A stretch of 64,000 nucleotides of DNA from a virus. The translations under genes were made by a program, and so were the position numbers. The notes under the pieces are model-generated. The model did not search any database. It saw only the letters and a list, made by a program, of their open reading frames with translations, and was not told where the DNA came from. The stretch is taken from the IMG/VR virus record IMGVR_UViG_3300024308_000024, positions 1-64,000 of that record; one strand, written 5' to 3'. The first letter of the stretch is position 1; every line of letters starts with the position of its first letter. Shown in pieces: positions 52,087 to 60,968 of this stretch.

Positions 52087-53622
52087 ATGCCTTTGATCAA
52101 CTACATGCTACCAGAGACGTACCAGAGCATCACCCGTCCTGTGGCAGTATCTATTTTAAAACAGGTGTTAGCCAATAGTGGTATACACGACCAAACCTTC
52201 GTGGGGTTCTTTGGAGACCAACAAGTCCTGCGTTTAACAAATTCAGGATGGTTAGAAGAAGGAGTAGGGCCTCAGTTTGACCAACGTCAAGCGGTGTTTG
52301 TGAAACACCAAGAGCTCGAGTACGAACCGACGTTGATCGCGCAGAACTCTACCACGAAAGATCAGAAGTATTTGTTCTTAGACACCGACTTAGGGATCGC
52401 TTACCGTCCCGTTACGACCACGATGGAAGTGACGTTGTCCTTCACGTTCCGCTCTGAAGACAAACAAGACGCGGTACGTTGGAGAGACAACTTCGTAAGG
52501 CAGCTACGGAATAACAAAGCACATCAGCTCCACAAAGTCAGTTACCAGTATCCATTCCCACCTGCAGCGTTTGCTACCCTTTTAGAGTTACATCGTTTAC
52601 GGGAAACCAAACAAGGCTACGCAGAAGACTTCGGTGTGTACTGGAAGAACCACGCTGCACTAGAAAAGTTTACGTTTATTACCAAACTGGATGGTTCGGA
52701 AATGGAACCGTACGTGCAGGAAGACCAGATCAACGTACAAGGGTGGTTCCGTGATACCCTACCTAGTGAACCCAGTAAAACCACCGGTGCAACGTACGAA
52801 GCGACGTTTGACTTTGTGTTCCAGTACCAACGTCCGATTTCGATTATTGGGAAGATTCCTGTATTGGTGCATCAACAGCCCGTACCAGCGAAACTGTATG
52901 ACCGTCTACCGAGTTATAAACCAGAAGCTTTAGCGGATAAAGGATTTATTGACGAAATCCTTGACACACCACGGAGTTTCTCGTGGTTGACGAAAGACTA
53001 CACGGTAGGGATCACTATCCCTCATTACGACGATTGGTTACCGAAGTATCCAAACGCCAACTACTTGAACATCGTCACCTCGTTGCTGTTGATTAACCCA
53101 GACACCCCTCGTACGGTACTGACGTTAACTCAGTTGGGTGAGTACGAAATCGTTCCTGAGCTTTTAGAGTATCTAAAACAAGAACGTGCATTTTTGTTTG
53201 GTGCGAATAACTGTCCAGTACAGATTGAGATCTACGAAGGGGGTGTGCCCATTGACTACACCTACTTAAGTATGGACGAGAACTTCGTGATCACTTGCAG
53301 TCGTGACTTAGACCCACGGTTAGAGTACCGGTTTCGGTTTAACGTCCTGTGGGGCTTAGACCTGCTAGACACACAGACCGAACTACGGTTTCGTCAAAAC
53401 CCTCAGGTGTGTTTAAAGGTCTTACGCTGGGTGTATCCGCCTATGCAACCCCAAGGACTTACTCCTCGGGTGATCGCTAATCGCTTAGTAGAGAAAGAAG
53501 GGTACGACAAGGTCGTAGGACGACTACGCAAAATAGGTCAACAACGTGCAACCAGTTTTGAAGTCCGGTGGTGGATGTTCAATGAGTTACTAATTAAAAC
53601 CCGCAGAGGACGTTTAGCATGA
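52087..53622 (+). CDS. virion structural protein, tail/baseplate block gene 1, 511 aa
   Basis: Start set at ATG 52087 (CAGGGAGA upstream); an earlier TTG is less likely. Strand-rich protein with several repeated beta-type segments; no recognised domain. First of four genes joined by overlapping starts and stops, so translationally coupled. Similar gene blocks in jumbo phages encode tail and baseplate parts; assignment is by context. Confidence 0.65.
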   Translation: MPLINYMLPETYQSITRPVAVSILKQVLANSGIHDQTFVGFFGDQQVLRLTNSGWLEEGVGPQFDQRQAVFVKHQELEYEPTLIAQNSTTKDQKYLFLDTDLGIAYRPVTTTMEVTLSFTFRSEDKQDAVRWRDNFVRQLRNNKAHQLHKVSYQYPFPPAAFATLLELHRLRETKQGYAEDFGVYWKNHAALEKFTFITKLDGSEMEPYVQEDQINVQGWFRDTLPSEPSKTTGATYEATFDFVFQYQRPISIIGKIPVLVHQQPVPAKLYDRLPSYKPEALADKGFIDEILDTPRSFSWLTKDYTVGITIPHYDDWLPKYPNANYLNIVTSLLLINPDTPRTVLTLTQLGEYEIVPELLEYLKQERAFLFGANNCPVQIEIYEGGVPIDYTYLSMDENFVITCSRDLDPRLEYRFRFNVLWGLDLLDTQTELRFRQNPQVCLKVLRWVYPPMQPQGLTPRVIANRLVEKEGYDKVVGRLRKIGQQRATSFEVRWWMFNELLIKTRRGRLA

Positions 53623-54941
53623 GTTTCTTTACCGATGACACCACACCTCCACAAACCCCTGTGGACTTAGTGACTCAACCCTACCGAGGGATTACCAACG
53701 ACACGCGGTTAATCCCAACGACCGATTTACTCACACACGTCAAAGGCTCCAAGTGGGTAGTTACGTACTACAGTCAGGTGTTAGGGGTAGACAGTGAGCC
53801 TACAGCGTACTCACCCAGTATCCCTCCTGCACTCCAGCAGTACGTGCGAATCCGTGAGTTTGAGTTTAAAGTCACGACACCTATTGAGCCTCAGTCCTTA
53901 ACTGAAAACGCTGAGTTCAAAGTCGAAGGGACCGCGTTTGTATTTCCGCACGTGGTACCCAACGTAGGGGATATGTTTATCGCCCCAGTCCGTCCGGGAC
54001 AGCTTGGGTTCTTTACGCTAACGTCAGCTGAGCCGAAGTCGATCTTCCAGCAACCTGCGTATGAAATCCGTTACGAGTTACGTTCCTTACTGGACGACGT
54101 CACGTCACGAGATCTTGAAAAGAAAGTCACTAAGGACGTGATCTACGTTCGTGATTTCTTACGTGTGGGTAGAAACCCAATGTTAGTCGAGTCGGAGTAC
54201 GCACAGTACCAGACGTTACTGACTCTACAGCAGACGTTGATCAACCAGTACTTTGAACAAAACTACGTGCATGAGTTTGAAGCGTTCTTGGTTCCTGACC
54301 AAGACACTACCACGTACGATCCTTACGTCGTAGACTTTATCTCCCACCTGGTTCCGAAAGACCGCTATCGGTTCTACCAGAAAGCGGAACAGCTGGTGTG
54401 CGATGACGTGAACTCAGCAACAGTCACGACACTATTTGACGTTCTACTCAAAGGAGACACGAAGCAGCTGGTGCGGTGTCGTCGTGATTTTGCGTTACTG
54501 CCTACAAAGACGGTATTCCAACCTCCTTTGTACAGAACCATTCGCTACAGTGGGATTGACCTTGTGGTGAAGTCTGCTCAAGACCACCCCAACGCCACAC
54601 GTCCGATTAACTGGATAGGTACCCCACCTACGATCCAATCGTTCAGTGCTCAAATCAGCACCACAGAGCTTTCAGGGCTCTTACACACACAAAGTAGTGT
54701 GTCTGTACCCCTATGGCCTCTAGAGCCCGCCTACGTCGTTTCTGAGGCGTTCTACAGGGACTACGTTGCTACGTGTGTACTAGAGCAAGAACTCAAAGCG
54801 GTGTTAGACAATCAAACCCCTCAGCTCGCCAGGGTATTAACCTTAGCACGCGATCTTGACAACCTCAGTGAAGTACAGCGGTTTTACTTTACTCCTTTAG
54901 TGTTGTTTTTAAGCGTGTATGCTTTAGGAGCGATTAACTAA
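53619..54941 (+). CDS. virion structural protein, tail/baseplate block gene 2, 440 aa
   Basis: Overlaps the upstream gene by 4 bases (ATGA). Acidic, with an N-terminal extended Pro/Thr-rich start and a strand-rich body. No recognised domain; structural protein by context. Confidence 0.63.
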   Translation: MSFFTDDTTPPQTPVDLVTQPYRGITNDTRLIPTTDLLTHVKGSKWVVTYYSQVLGVDSEPTAYSPSIPPALQQYVRIREFEFKVTTPIEPQSLTENAEFKVEGTAFVFPHVVPNVGDMFIAPVRPGQLGFFTLTSAEPKSIFQQPAYEIRYELRSLLDDVTSRDLEKKVTKDVIYVRDFLRVGRNPMLVESEYAQYQTLLTLQQTLINQYFEQNYVHEFEAFLVPDQDTTTYDPYVVDFISHLVPKDRYRFYQKAEQLVCDDVNSATVTTLFDVLLKGDTKQLVRCRRDFALLPTKTVFQPPLYRTIRYSGIDLVVKSAQDHPNATRPINWIGTPPTIQSFSAQISTTELSGLLHTQSSVSVPLWPLEPAYVVSEAFYRDYVATCVLEQELKAVLDNQTPQLARVLTLARDLDNLSEVQRFYFTPLVLFLSVYALGAIN

Positions 54942-55579
54942 TGCGTACGTATCCTTCTTTGGAGGCTACCCCTATCTGGAAGTTGTTTAACTACTTCTGG
55001 TGGGTACAAGCTCCACAAGTCCACTTACTGACTGATCACCACATCCAGTTGTACGGAACTCCCACCAGTGGGGACTTAAAACACGACGAAGCAGCTTTAA
55101 AGCAAATGGTGTTGTGTCAGCTCCCTGCGGTACGAGACCCAGAACAAACTCCACAGATCAAATCGATTCTAGAGTTGATCTTGGATGGCGTTCCAGTGCA
55201 GTTCGAGAAACCCCAAGAAATCGCAAAGTTGTACGACTTACTGGTCGAACACGTCCAAGTCCTCGCGGAGTACTTTAGTGAGTCGATGTTTTTCAGCCAA
55301 CGTGCCATTCAAGCGTCTCCTGAGAAACAACGTGTCTTACAAGACGCGAGTGACTTACAAGAGTTTATCAACGCACTCCACCCTGTGGTAGAGCGATGGC
55401 GACCTGAGCCTGTGGCTCCTCCCTCTGACTTCTTGCAGATGTTGGAGTATTGGAGACACGGTGTGGGCACAAACCCACTCTTTGAACGTGAGCAGAAAAC
55501 CTACACCAACGAAGCCCCTGACGTGTTTAACGCAGCACTCAGTGGTTTAGGTCGGGAGAGGGTACGCGCATGGCGTTAA
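54941..55579 (+). CDS. virion structural protein, tail/baseplate block gene 3, 212 aa
   Basis: Overlaps the previous stop by one base (TAATG). Helical, soluble; no recognised domain. Overlaps the next gene by 10 bases. Confidence 0.65.
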   Translation: MRTYPSLEATPIWKLFNYFWWVQAPQVHLLTDHHIQLYGTPTSGDLKHDEAALKQMVLCQLPAVRDPEQTPQIKSILELILDGVPVQFEKPQEIAKLYDLLVEHVQVLAEYFSESMFFSQRAIQASPEKQRVLQDASDLQEFINALHPVVERWRPEPVAPPSDFLQMLEYWRHGVGTNPLFEREQKTYTNEAPDVFNAALSGLGRERVRAWR

Positions 55580-56910
55580 AACCGATGTTTTACACCGAGG
55601 CAGTACGGCAAATCCAACGTGCCCCTCGGCCTGTGTTTGTACAACTGACGGCTGAGTTTCGAGTCCCCAAAGGAAAGTTCTCTCCATGGAAGGTAGTAAA
55701 CTTTGACCAAGAGAAAGACTTTGTCAAAGGGTTTATGGAAACAAGCTTTCTGGAAGTCTTAATGGTGTTAGAACAATACCGTCAATACGTGTACCCACAC
55801 AGAAACGACTTAAAGGTAGATTTGAAACGGATTGTCGTCGGTGAACTACAGGGAGGGATCATCAAGTCCCTCCCACCTACGCTGCGTACTTACCGTGCTG
55901 TCCTTTTAGAGAACACAGACCCTGGACTCTTAGGACAGAACAGTATGTCAGGTCTTGCACAAGTCAGCGGGACTCAGACCTTTGTCAACGTAAAGTTTCA
56001 GTTGATTCCAATAGAGTTTGATAAACTGCAATACGTTCGTTTTGGTGGACCTTACGTCAACTCCACACCAGGAGATTTACTCAAGTGTTTACTCACCCAA
56101 GCGATCAGCCAAACCAAAGGGTTAGAGAACGAGCGATTAAAGGGGTTGGAGTTTGTGACGCCTGATAACAAAACCGTCAGGAAACAGATCAACATCCAAC
56201 ACGGTGTAGAGCTTTATAACCTACCAGGGTATCTACAGAAACATGGGGGAGGGATCTACAACAACGACATCGGTATTTTTTCACACCGACAGTTATTGTA
56301 TGTATATCCGTTGTATGACACGACGCGATACAACAAAAGTAAATATGCCGTGGACTTTTATATCATCCCACGCAACCAGGTGATCACCGAACGAACCTAC
56401 GACGTAAAGAACGATCGAGTGACTGTTGTAATTACTGGGGCAGTAAAGCATTTTGACTTTAGTGACCAAAAACAAACCTCAGAAGGCAATGGTGCAATGT
56501 TTAGCGTTGCCACCAAACAGTTTAATGAGTTTGTGAAAGTCGAGAACGGAGTGGGTGTTTTACAGCCCGATAAAACCGCAGCGACAGTACAAGTCCAGGA
56601 GCGTGAGTCTAAACTCAACAACGCTCCGATGCTTCAGCGTCGTGTGACGGACAACATCGCACGAGAGCTTTCTAAACTCTCAGCGCGTAAAGGTCAACTG
56701 GCACATTTCGTATGGAATGATGCAGACCCTGAGTTGTTAGTCCCCGGTATGCCCATGCGTATTTTCTATCAAGGCCCACAAGGCTTAGTAGAAGGCTACG
56801 GCACAGTCCTTGGGGTAGAGGCATATACCGCGTTAGAACGTCCTGGGTTTACCACAGAGACGTACCAAACCACGGCTTCGGTCATGGTGTATTTTATCCC
56901 AAAAACTTAA
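55570..56910 (+). CDS. virion structural protein, tail/baseplate block gene 4, 446 aa
   Basis: GGGAGAGGGT before ATG, inside the upstream gene. The C-terminal segment (LVPGMPMRIFYQGPQG ... GTVLGV) resembles the OB-like part of baseplate hub proteins, but this is weak. Possible hub or tail-tip protein. Last of the four-gene block, followed by a long stem. Confidence 0.6.
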   Translation: MALKPMFYTEAVRQIQRAPRPVFVQLTAEFRVPKGKFSPWKVVNFDQEKDFVKGFMETSFLEVLMVLEQYRQYVYPHRNDLKVDLKRIVVGELQGGIIKSLPPTLRTYRAVLLENTDPGLLGQNSMSGLAQVSGTQTFVNVKFQLIPIEFDKLQYVRFGGPYVNSTPGDLLKCLLTQAISQTKGLENERLKGLEFVTPDNKTVRKQINIQHGVELYNLPGYLQKHGGGIYNNDIGIFSHRQLLYVYPLYDTTRYNKSKYAVDFYIIPRNQVITERTYDVKNDRVTVVITGAVKHFDFSDQKQTSEGNGAMFSVATKQFNEFVKVENGVGVLQPDKTAATVQVQERESKLNNAPMLQRRVTDNIARELSKLSARKGQLAHFVWNDADPELLVPGMPMRIFYQGPQGLVEGYGTVLGVEAYTALERPGFTTETYQTTASVMVYFIPKT

Positions 56911-56920
56911 CCGACATAAA

Positions 56921-56951
56921 GCTACTCTAGGGCGCAGTGCCCTAGAGTAGC
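56921..56951 (+). terminator. hairpin terminator
   Basis: GCTACTCTAGGGC / GCCCTAGAGTAGC with GCAGT loop, a perfect 13-bp stem; motif G overlaps its downstream flank. Confidence 0.65.
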
Positions 56952-56953
56952 CT

Positions 56954-56982
56954 GACTCGAATCTTTTATAGATATTTAATAT
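56954..56982 (+). promoter_or_regulatory. candidate phage promoter motif, copy G
   Basis: GACTCGAATC, TTTTATAGAT, ATTTAATATA. Directly follows a terminator and precedes the gene at 57050. Confidence 0.62.
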
Positions 56983-57049
56983 AAAGTTGATATGACGCTT
57001 GACGTCAGATCCCTAGGAATTTTCCACCCAGCCAACAGGAGCAAACACC

Positions 57050-57292
57050 ATGGCAACCTTAGTAAGACCCAACGTAGAAGTCCACCTGAAACAATTAGGT
57101 GAAGTCGGTATCCCAGACGGTTTCGTCGTAGTAAAATCCGGCGAACAAACCGTAAAAGTTGCATACGAGTTAGTAGGTGACGTTCCAGAAGAGTTAGATG
57201 CGCAATTTATCCGTGACATCCAAACTGCTCTGAATGTTGAATTACTAGCCCGCAACTTTCCACAGGCACAACGTGTCTACGTGGGAGCGTGA
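57050..57292 (+). CDS. hypothetical protein, 80 aa
   Basis: CAGGAG before ATG. Small, strand-rich (VEVHLKQLGEVGIPDGFVVV) protein, no recognised domain. Its stop lies in the loop of a terminator hairpin. Confidence 0.72.
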   Translation: MATLVRPNVEVHLKQLGEVGIPDGFVVVKSGEQTVKVAYELVGDVPEELDAQFIRDIQTALNVELLARNFPQAQRVYVGA

Positions 57293-57304
57293 GCTCCCAC
57301 TTTT
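57281..57304 (+). terminator. terminator overlapping a stop codon
   Basis: GTGGGAGC-GTGA-GCTCCCAC followed by TTTT; the TGA stop of the 80-aa gene is in the loop. Confidence 0.78.
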
Positions 57305-57360
57305 ATGCCGCTGTAGAACATTCCCCCATTCCCCCACTCAACTTTTAGGACACATCCACC

Positions 57361-57447
57361 ATGCAAGAACCCCAAACTGTTCAGTTAGCGATCAATGGTA
57401 AAACGTACGTTTTCACAGTGTACGCGATTAATACCAAACCTCGCTAA
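57361..57447 (+). CDS. possible 28-aa peptide
   Basis: ATG at 57361 after TTTTAGGACACATCCACC, stop TAA at 57447. A short strand-like peptide (VQLAINGKTYVFTVYA). Too short to judge; it might be a leader of the following RNA region. Confidence 0.4.
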   Translation: MQEPQTVQLAINGKTYVFTVYAINTKPR

Positions 57448-57522
57448 CCACCTCGTTTGCGTAGCTGCACTCTGACGAGTGTATCTACACGAGCGTTCGT
57501 GCTCGAACATCCGAAGGGAGTT

Positions 57523-57911
57523 TAAGGTATGAAAGATGCGGCAATTTGGCTACTCTCCTTTACAGGAGACAGCAAGAGCTCTCCGGCTTTGGTAAACAAG
57601 GAATACTGCTTGTCCGCGCAGCGGCCAACCGGTGGTTTCCGGCCCACGCAGTCCCCAAGATTACTGCGTCATGTAAGAGTCCCGAAAAGTCCTCCACACG
57701 CGTCTCGTTTGCGTGCCACACGAACAGTCGGCGTAATAAAGGTGAGCGCAGCCTTCCAACCTGCCTTGTCACTGACTTCTAGTCGTCTTCCAAGACACCG
57801 CGACGGCGGCATGACTAAAAGTCACACAACACCTAAACCTACGCTAACGAATGATCGTAGAAATACTCACCCATGTTCGTCCGTAGACCCGTGTTAACCT
57901 TTCATACCTTA
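57523..57911 (+). ncRNA. candidate structured RNA of about 390 nt
   Basis: Closed by a perfect 13-bp long-range stem, TAAGGTATGAAAG (57523-57535) with CTTTCATACCTTA (57899-57911). Inside are many local hairpins: TCTCCT/AGGAGA (57554-57569), ACGCAGT/ACTGCGT (57646-57669), CACGC/GCGTG (57697-57715), GTCTT/AAGAC (57785-57796), TGAC/GTCA (57812-57824) and CTACG/CGTAG (57839-57860). A strong terminator follows. A 122-codon frame (57529-57897) spans it, but its Ser/Pro/Arg/Thr-rich product looks non-natural. No match to RNase P, tmRNA, group I or tRNA signatures was seen. Confidence 0.55.
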
Positions 57912-57916
57912 CTTAG

Positions 57917-57957
57917 CATAGAGGAGGCCTTCGGGCCTCCTCTATGCACTTTTTTTG
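57917..57957. terminator. strong terminator
   Basis: GCATAGAGGAGGCC-TTCG-GGCCTCCTCTATGC, a perfect 14-bp stem, then a T-run on the plus side; also ends the minus-strand membrane gene. Confidence 0.88.
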
Positions 57958-57976
57958 CTTCATTTCTTTTTTTGTA

Positions 57977-58369
57977 TTACGCGCTGTACCAGAGTAAAAA
58001 ACTCCAGTAGGGTAAATACAGCCAGATTGCTTTACTGCGTACAAATCCTTGCAAGACCTTGGTGATGTCCATGTGTTCTTTATACAGAAGTTTTCCTCTA
58101 AGTACAGAGACTCGCTTGAAATGTACTTCAAGGACCCAGAGTATAAACTCCAATAACGCAACAGTAGCGACGGCGTATAACCACTGCTCTAAAAGCACAG
58201 GGGTTTGACGACAGAGCGTATACGCTAAGATACACGCTGACCAAATCGCTGTAAGGTGTCCTGTGACGTTGAGTTGTCTTGACGCAATTCGATGCTCGTG
58301 TTTATTCCAGTAATAGATAAGCACGAGGATACTTTTAAGGAGTATCCCCCACAGATAGTAGTCGATCAT
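57977..58369 (-). CDS. membrane protein, 130 aa
   Basis: Start set at the ATG that overlaps the helicase stop (ATGA). Several hydrophobic segments: about 6-19 (LWGILLKSILVLIY), 40-55, 65-82 and 115-128, with positively charged loops, implying a three- to four-span inner-membrane protein. No recognised family. Last gene of the helicase operon. Confidence 0.72.
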   Translation of the reverse strand: MIDYYLWGILLKSILVLIYYWNKHEHRIASRQLNVTGHLTAIWSACILAYTLCRQTPVLLEQWLYAVATVALLEFILWVLEVHFKRVSVLRGKLLYKEHMDITKVLQGFVRSKAIWLYLPYWSFLLWYSA

Positions 58370-58740
58370 GCTGCAAACCACTCACCGCCATCCCCGTGTA
58401 GGTTAGCGCCCCCTGGACGAGACATACTGGTATCACGACCATGGATGTCATCTCGTATACCACCTACAGGCTCAAACGGAAGTACGGTATACAGATCTGT
58501 CTCAGGTGTCATGCGGGTGCCTAAGCCACGGTGTTTCCCACGTTGTACCGTTAAGTAACTCCGACCATCGAGTTTCACGATATGGATCAACATTTCCATA
58601 TCGACTTCTTGGTCGATCGTTTTACAGGAGTCCCAGTAGCCTTTGTTGGCGATTTCTTTCACGAAGTCATCTACACCATTCCTCAACAAGTACTTCGCCT
58701 CTGTGCTGATCTGAGCCGGTGTCATGACCGCTATTCTTCT
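58366..58740 (-). CDS. DnaB-like replicative helicase, exon 2
   Basis: 124 residues joined to exon 1 after intron removal. It starts RRIAVMTPAQISTEAKYLL and has HIVKLDGRSYLTVQRGKHRG, the DnaB-type 'TPxQLS' and arginine-finger-side segment typical of RecA-fold helicase C-termini. Without splicing it would need its own start. The predicted join (...RRVRNFCA-RRIAVMTP...) keeps the frame and the family pattern. Confidence 0.78.
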   Translation of the reverse strand, partial: RRIAVMTPAQISTEAKYLLRNGVDDFVKEIANKGYWDSCKTIDQEVDMEMLIHIVKLDGRSYLTVQRGKHRGLGTRMTPETDLYTVLPFEPVGGIRDDIHGRDTSMSRPGGANLHGDGGEWFAA

Positions 58741-59129
58741 CTTTTATGTTCGGAGAGGTTCGTGAGACCTCTCCCGCGTCTTACGCTTCACAGCGTGGGT
58801 ACGCAGCTGTAGGCTTTCCCTACAGAACAGACTATATCATTTCATCCTCTACTCTTAGTAGAATAGGAGGAGCTCTCCACTTGGGACTCACTTGAGTCCT
58901 ACTCCCAGCTACGGGATAGTCGTTGAACCTTTCCCCGCGTCTCAAGGACGGGAGGGGACTTGGCTGCTACAGGAGACCTTAGGTCTCACGGTTGCCCATT
59001 GTACATCCGTTTCGTTTTCAAACCGTGGCTTTGGCTTTCGCCTCGCAGTGGTGAAACAGCTTTAGGGGTTTCCAGCAGTTCAGAGAGGTTTCATTAAAAC
59101 CTTACGGCTTTAACGCCCTGTAATTAAGG
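58741..59129 (-). ncRNA. group I intron in helicase gene
   Basis: Minus strand, 389 nt. P7 strands GACTAT (58921-58916) and ATAGTC (58835-58830) pair exactly, within the same GTTCAACGACTATCCCG core as the polymerase intron. A P9-like hairpin (CTGTAGG-GAAA-GCCTACAG) and further 3' stems follow. P1 can form between exon end TGCT/C and GGGCG, with a U-G pair at the cut site. Intron ends in G before AGAAGAATA. No endonuclease ORF is present. Confidence 0.87.
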
Positions 59130-60293
59130 AGCACAAAAGTTTCTTACACGTCTAAATAGGTCACGCACGTCTTGCCCTTGGGCACCAGCCGTACAACCTT
59201 TTTTACTGAACATGTTCAGGTAGTCAATCGTCAGTAGGTGTATCTCGTATCCTTCTGCTTCTAGTTTCAGAATCAACGTAAAGAGTTCTGGGTAACCAAA
59301 GTCAGAGGGGTTTACACGTACGTGGTGGAAGTGGTATCCGTTCACGCCTAAACGTCGCTTCACATAGGACGTCATCTCCTCGTAGGAGACCCTAGTCAAG
59401 TCCGCTGGTTGCTGTGTTTCATTCTCTACTAAAGAAGAGTACAAAAACGTCATGTTGTCTGTCGTAGCGTTTTCAGCGGCTACAACAAGTATCAGTGGCT
59501 TCTTCTTCGGGTCGATCATGTACGGTGTGTTATACAAAGCAACTTGTTTAGTGAGGTTCAGAACCATCCCTGATTTGTAGTTGTGTTGCAGCGCACCGAT
59601 TAAGTAAAAGTCGCCTCGCCTCAGACCGCCGTGCCAACCGAACATCCGAGTCAGCCCCTGCCAGCCTACTTTCAGAATACCCTCAGAAGACGACTCCTCC
59701 TGAGCTTTCTTAAACAAGTCCTGCATTTTCTCTTCGTCAGAAATATCGACATAGTCGACAATCCCTGAAATTCCGTCTATTAAAGCTCCCTCGCGGTGAT
59801 ACACGTAGTGCTCTAACTGTTCGATCATTTCTGCTGCGGCTGAAGCGATGTCGATCTGCTCGCCTGAGTACGCGTGTTTGGCGTAGAACCCTTTGACTTG
59901 TTTTTGAAACTTCCGTAAGTTCACAAAGTCAGAAAGTTCCTGTGCGTATAAAAAGCAACGTTTTTGAATCTCAATGCCTTCTAAGCCATCTGCTAAACCA
60001 TTAGCAAATGCGTCGTAGATCGAATTTTGATCACGACAGATAATCCTTACTCGTTGCAGGAGTGTACCAAGGTTCATCGCACCTTGGTCGGGTTTGTTGA
60101 TATACTGCAGCACTAAACCACGTAACCCCACGACGATCTCTCGTGTACGATCCCCATCGATGTTCTGATCTGGGATAGGGACTTCTTCTAACACGTTGCT
60201 AAGCAATTGTATGGACCCGCCGGACGTGTGTTGTAAACGGCTTTCCCAGTAGGCTAGAGATAAAGCCTGCACCAGAATCATGGTAGCGTCCAT
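59130..60293 (-). CDS. DnaB-like replicative helicase, exon 1
   Basis: 388 residues. The RecA-like part from about 205 contains GALQHNYKSG (233-242) in the Walker A place (an unusual form with Tyr before the Lys), AAEN (272-275, helicase motif H1a) and hLLTIDYLNMF with D357 (Walker B/H4). The N-terminal 200 residues are helical, as in DnaB-type proteins. Exon end predicted at 59130; the unspliced frame reaches a stop 6 bases further on. The phage replication-fork helicase (family knowledge). Confidence 0.87.
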
Positions 60294-60344
60294 CGTAACT
60301 CCTGTTGTTAATTAACCATAAACCTTTTAAAAGCGGATTTCACT

Positions 60345-60890
60345 ATGATGCAAAATCCCGTGACTCGTTACGTCGCTTTAATCCCAGAGTGGTTTAAAGA
60401 ACTAGCGACGTCTAGACAAATACCAGTCAGTGACTTTACGAACCTCTCGTTACTGGAGGACAAATTATCTGTACAGGACGTATGTTTTTACGTCGCATAC
60501 CACAATCGCCGTGAACGGTATTTGAAAGGGCTAACGGGCGCTTTTAAAAGTTTTACCGACCACCCACAAAACGATGCGTGGTTAACCAAACATCGCAGCA
60601 AGCTACAAGCTGCAGAAGCAGAGTTCGATACAGCAGTGGCTGTAGCAGAACGGAGTGGGGTGGAGCTGAGTGAGATCTCAGTCCCCGTTACAGTACGTAG
60701 AACATCCTATGTACCGTGCTGCGTCTCTGACGAAACCATCGCCTTTATGGGCGTGGGGAGTTGGATTCAGTTTGAACAAAGTGCGTTCTTAGAACAAACC
60801 TTGATTGAGCTGAATAAAATGATGACGCACCGGGAGCTGGAACAGTCAGAAATGTTCAAACTTTTCTGTGCGCTGGAACAAACGCATTAA
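60345..60890 (+). CDS. hypothetical protein, 181 aa
   Basis: Divergent from the helicase. First of two adjacent ATGs; the upstream site is weak (AAAAGCGGA). Helical, soluble. No recognised domain. Just upstream of the capsid gene. Confidence 0.7.
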   Translation: MMQNPVTRYVALIPEWFKELATSRQIPVSDFTNLSLLEDKLSVQDVCFYVAYHNRRERYLKGLTGAFKSFTDHPQNDAWLTKHRSKLQAAEAEFDTAVAVAERSGVELSEISVPVTVRRTSYVPCCVSDETIAFMGVGSWIQFEQSAFLEQTLIELNKMMTHRELEQSEMFKLFCALEQTH

Positions 60891-60968
60891 TCATTTGAGT
60901 GCTTCTGGCGGCCCCGGTGTCGTCGGTAGTATGAATCTTAACGTTAAGAGTAAAGGAAGGCATCGACT

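Noticed and set aside
57529-57897. 122-codon ORF (MKDAAIWLLS...) inside the candidate RNA
   Set aside because: It has a passable ribosome site, but the product is Ser/Pro/Arg/Thr rich with no plausible fold, and the sequence is better explained by RNA stems. Not fully excluded.
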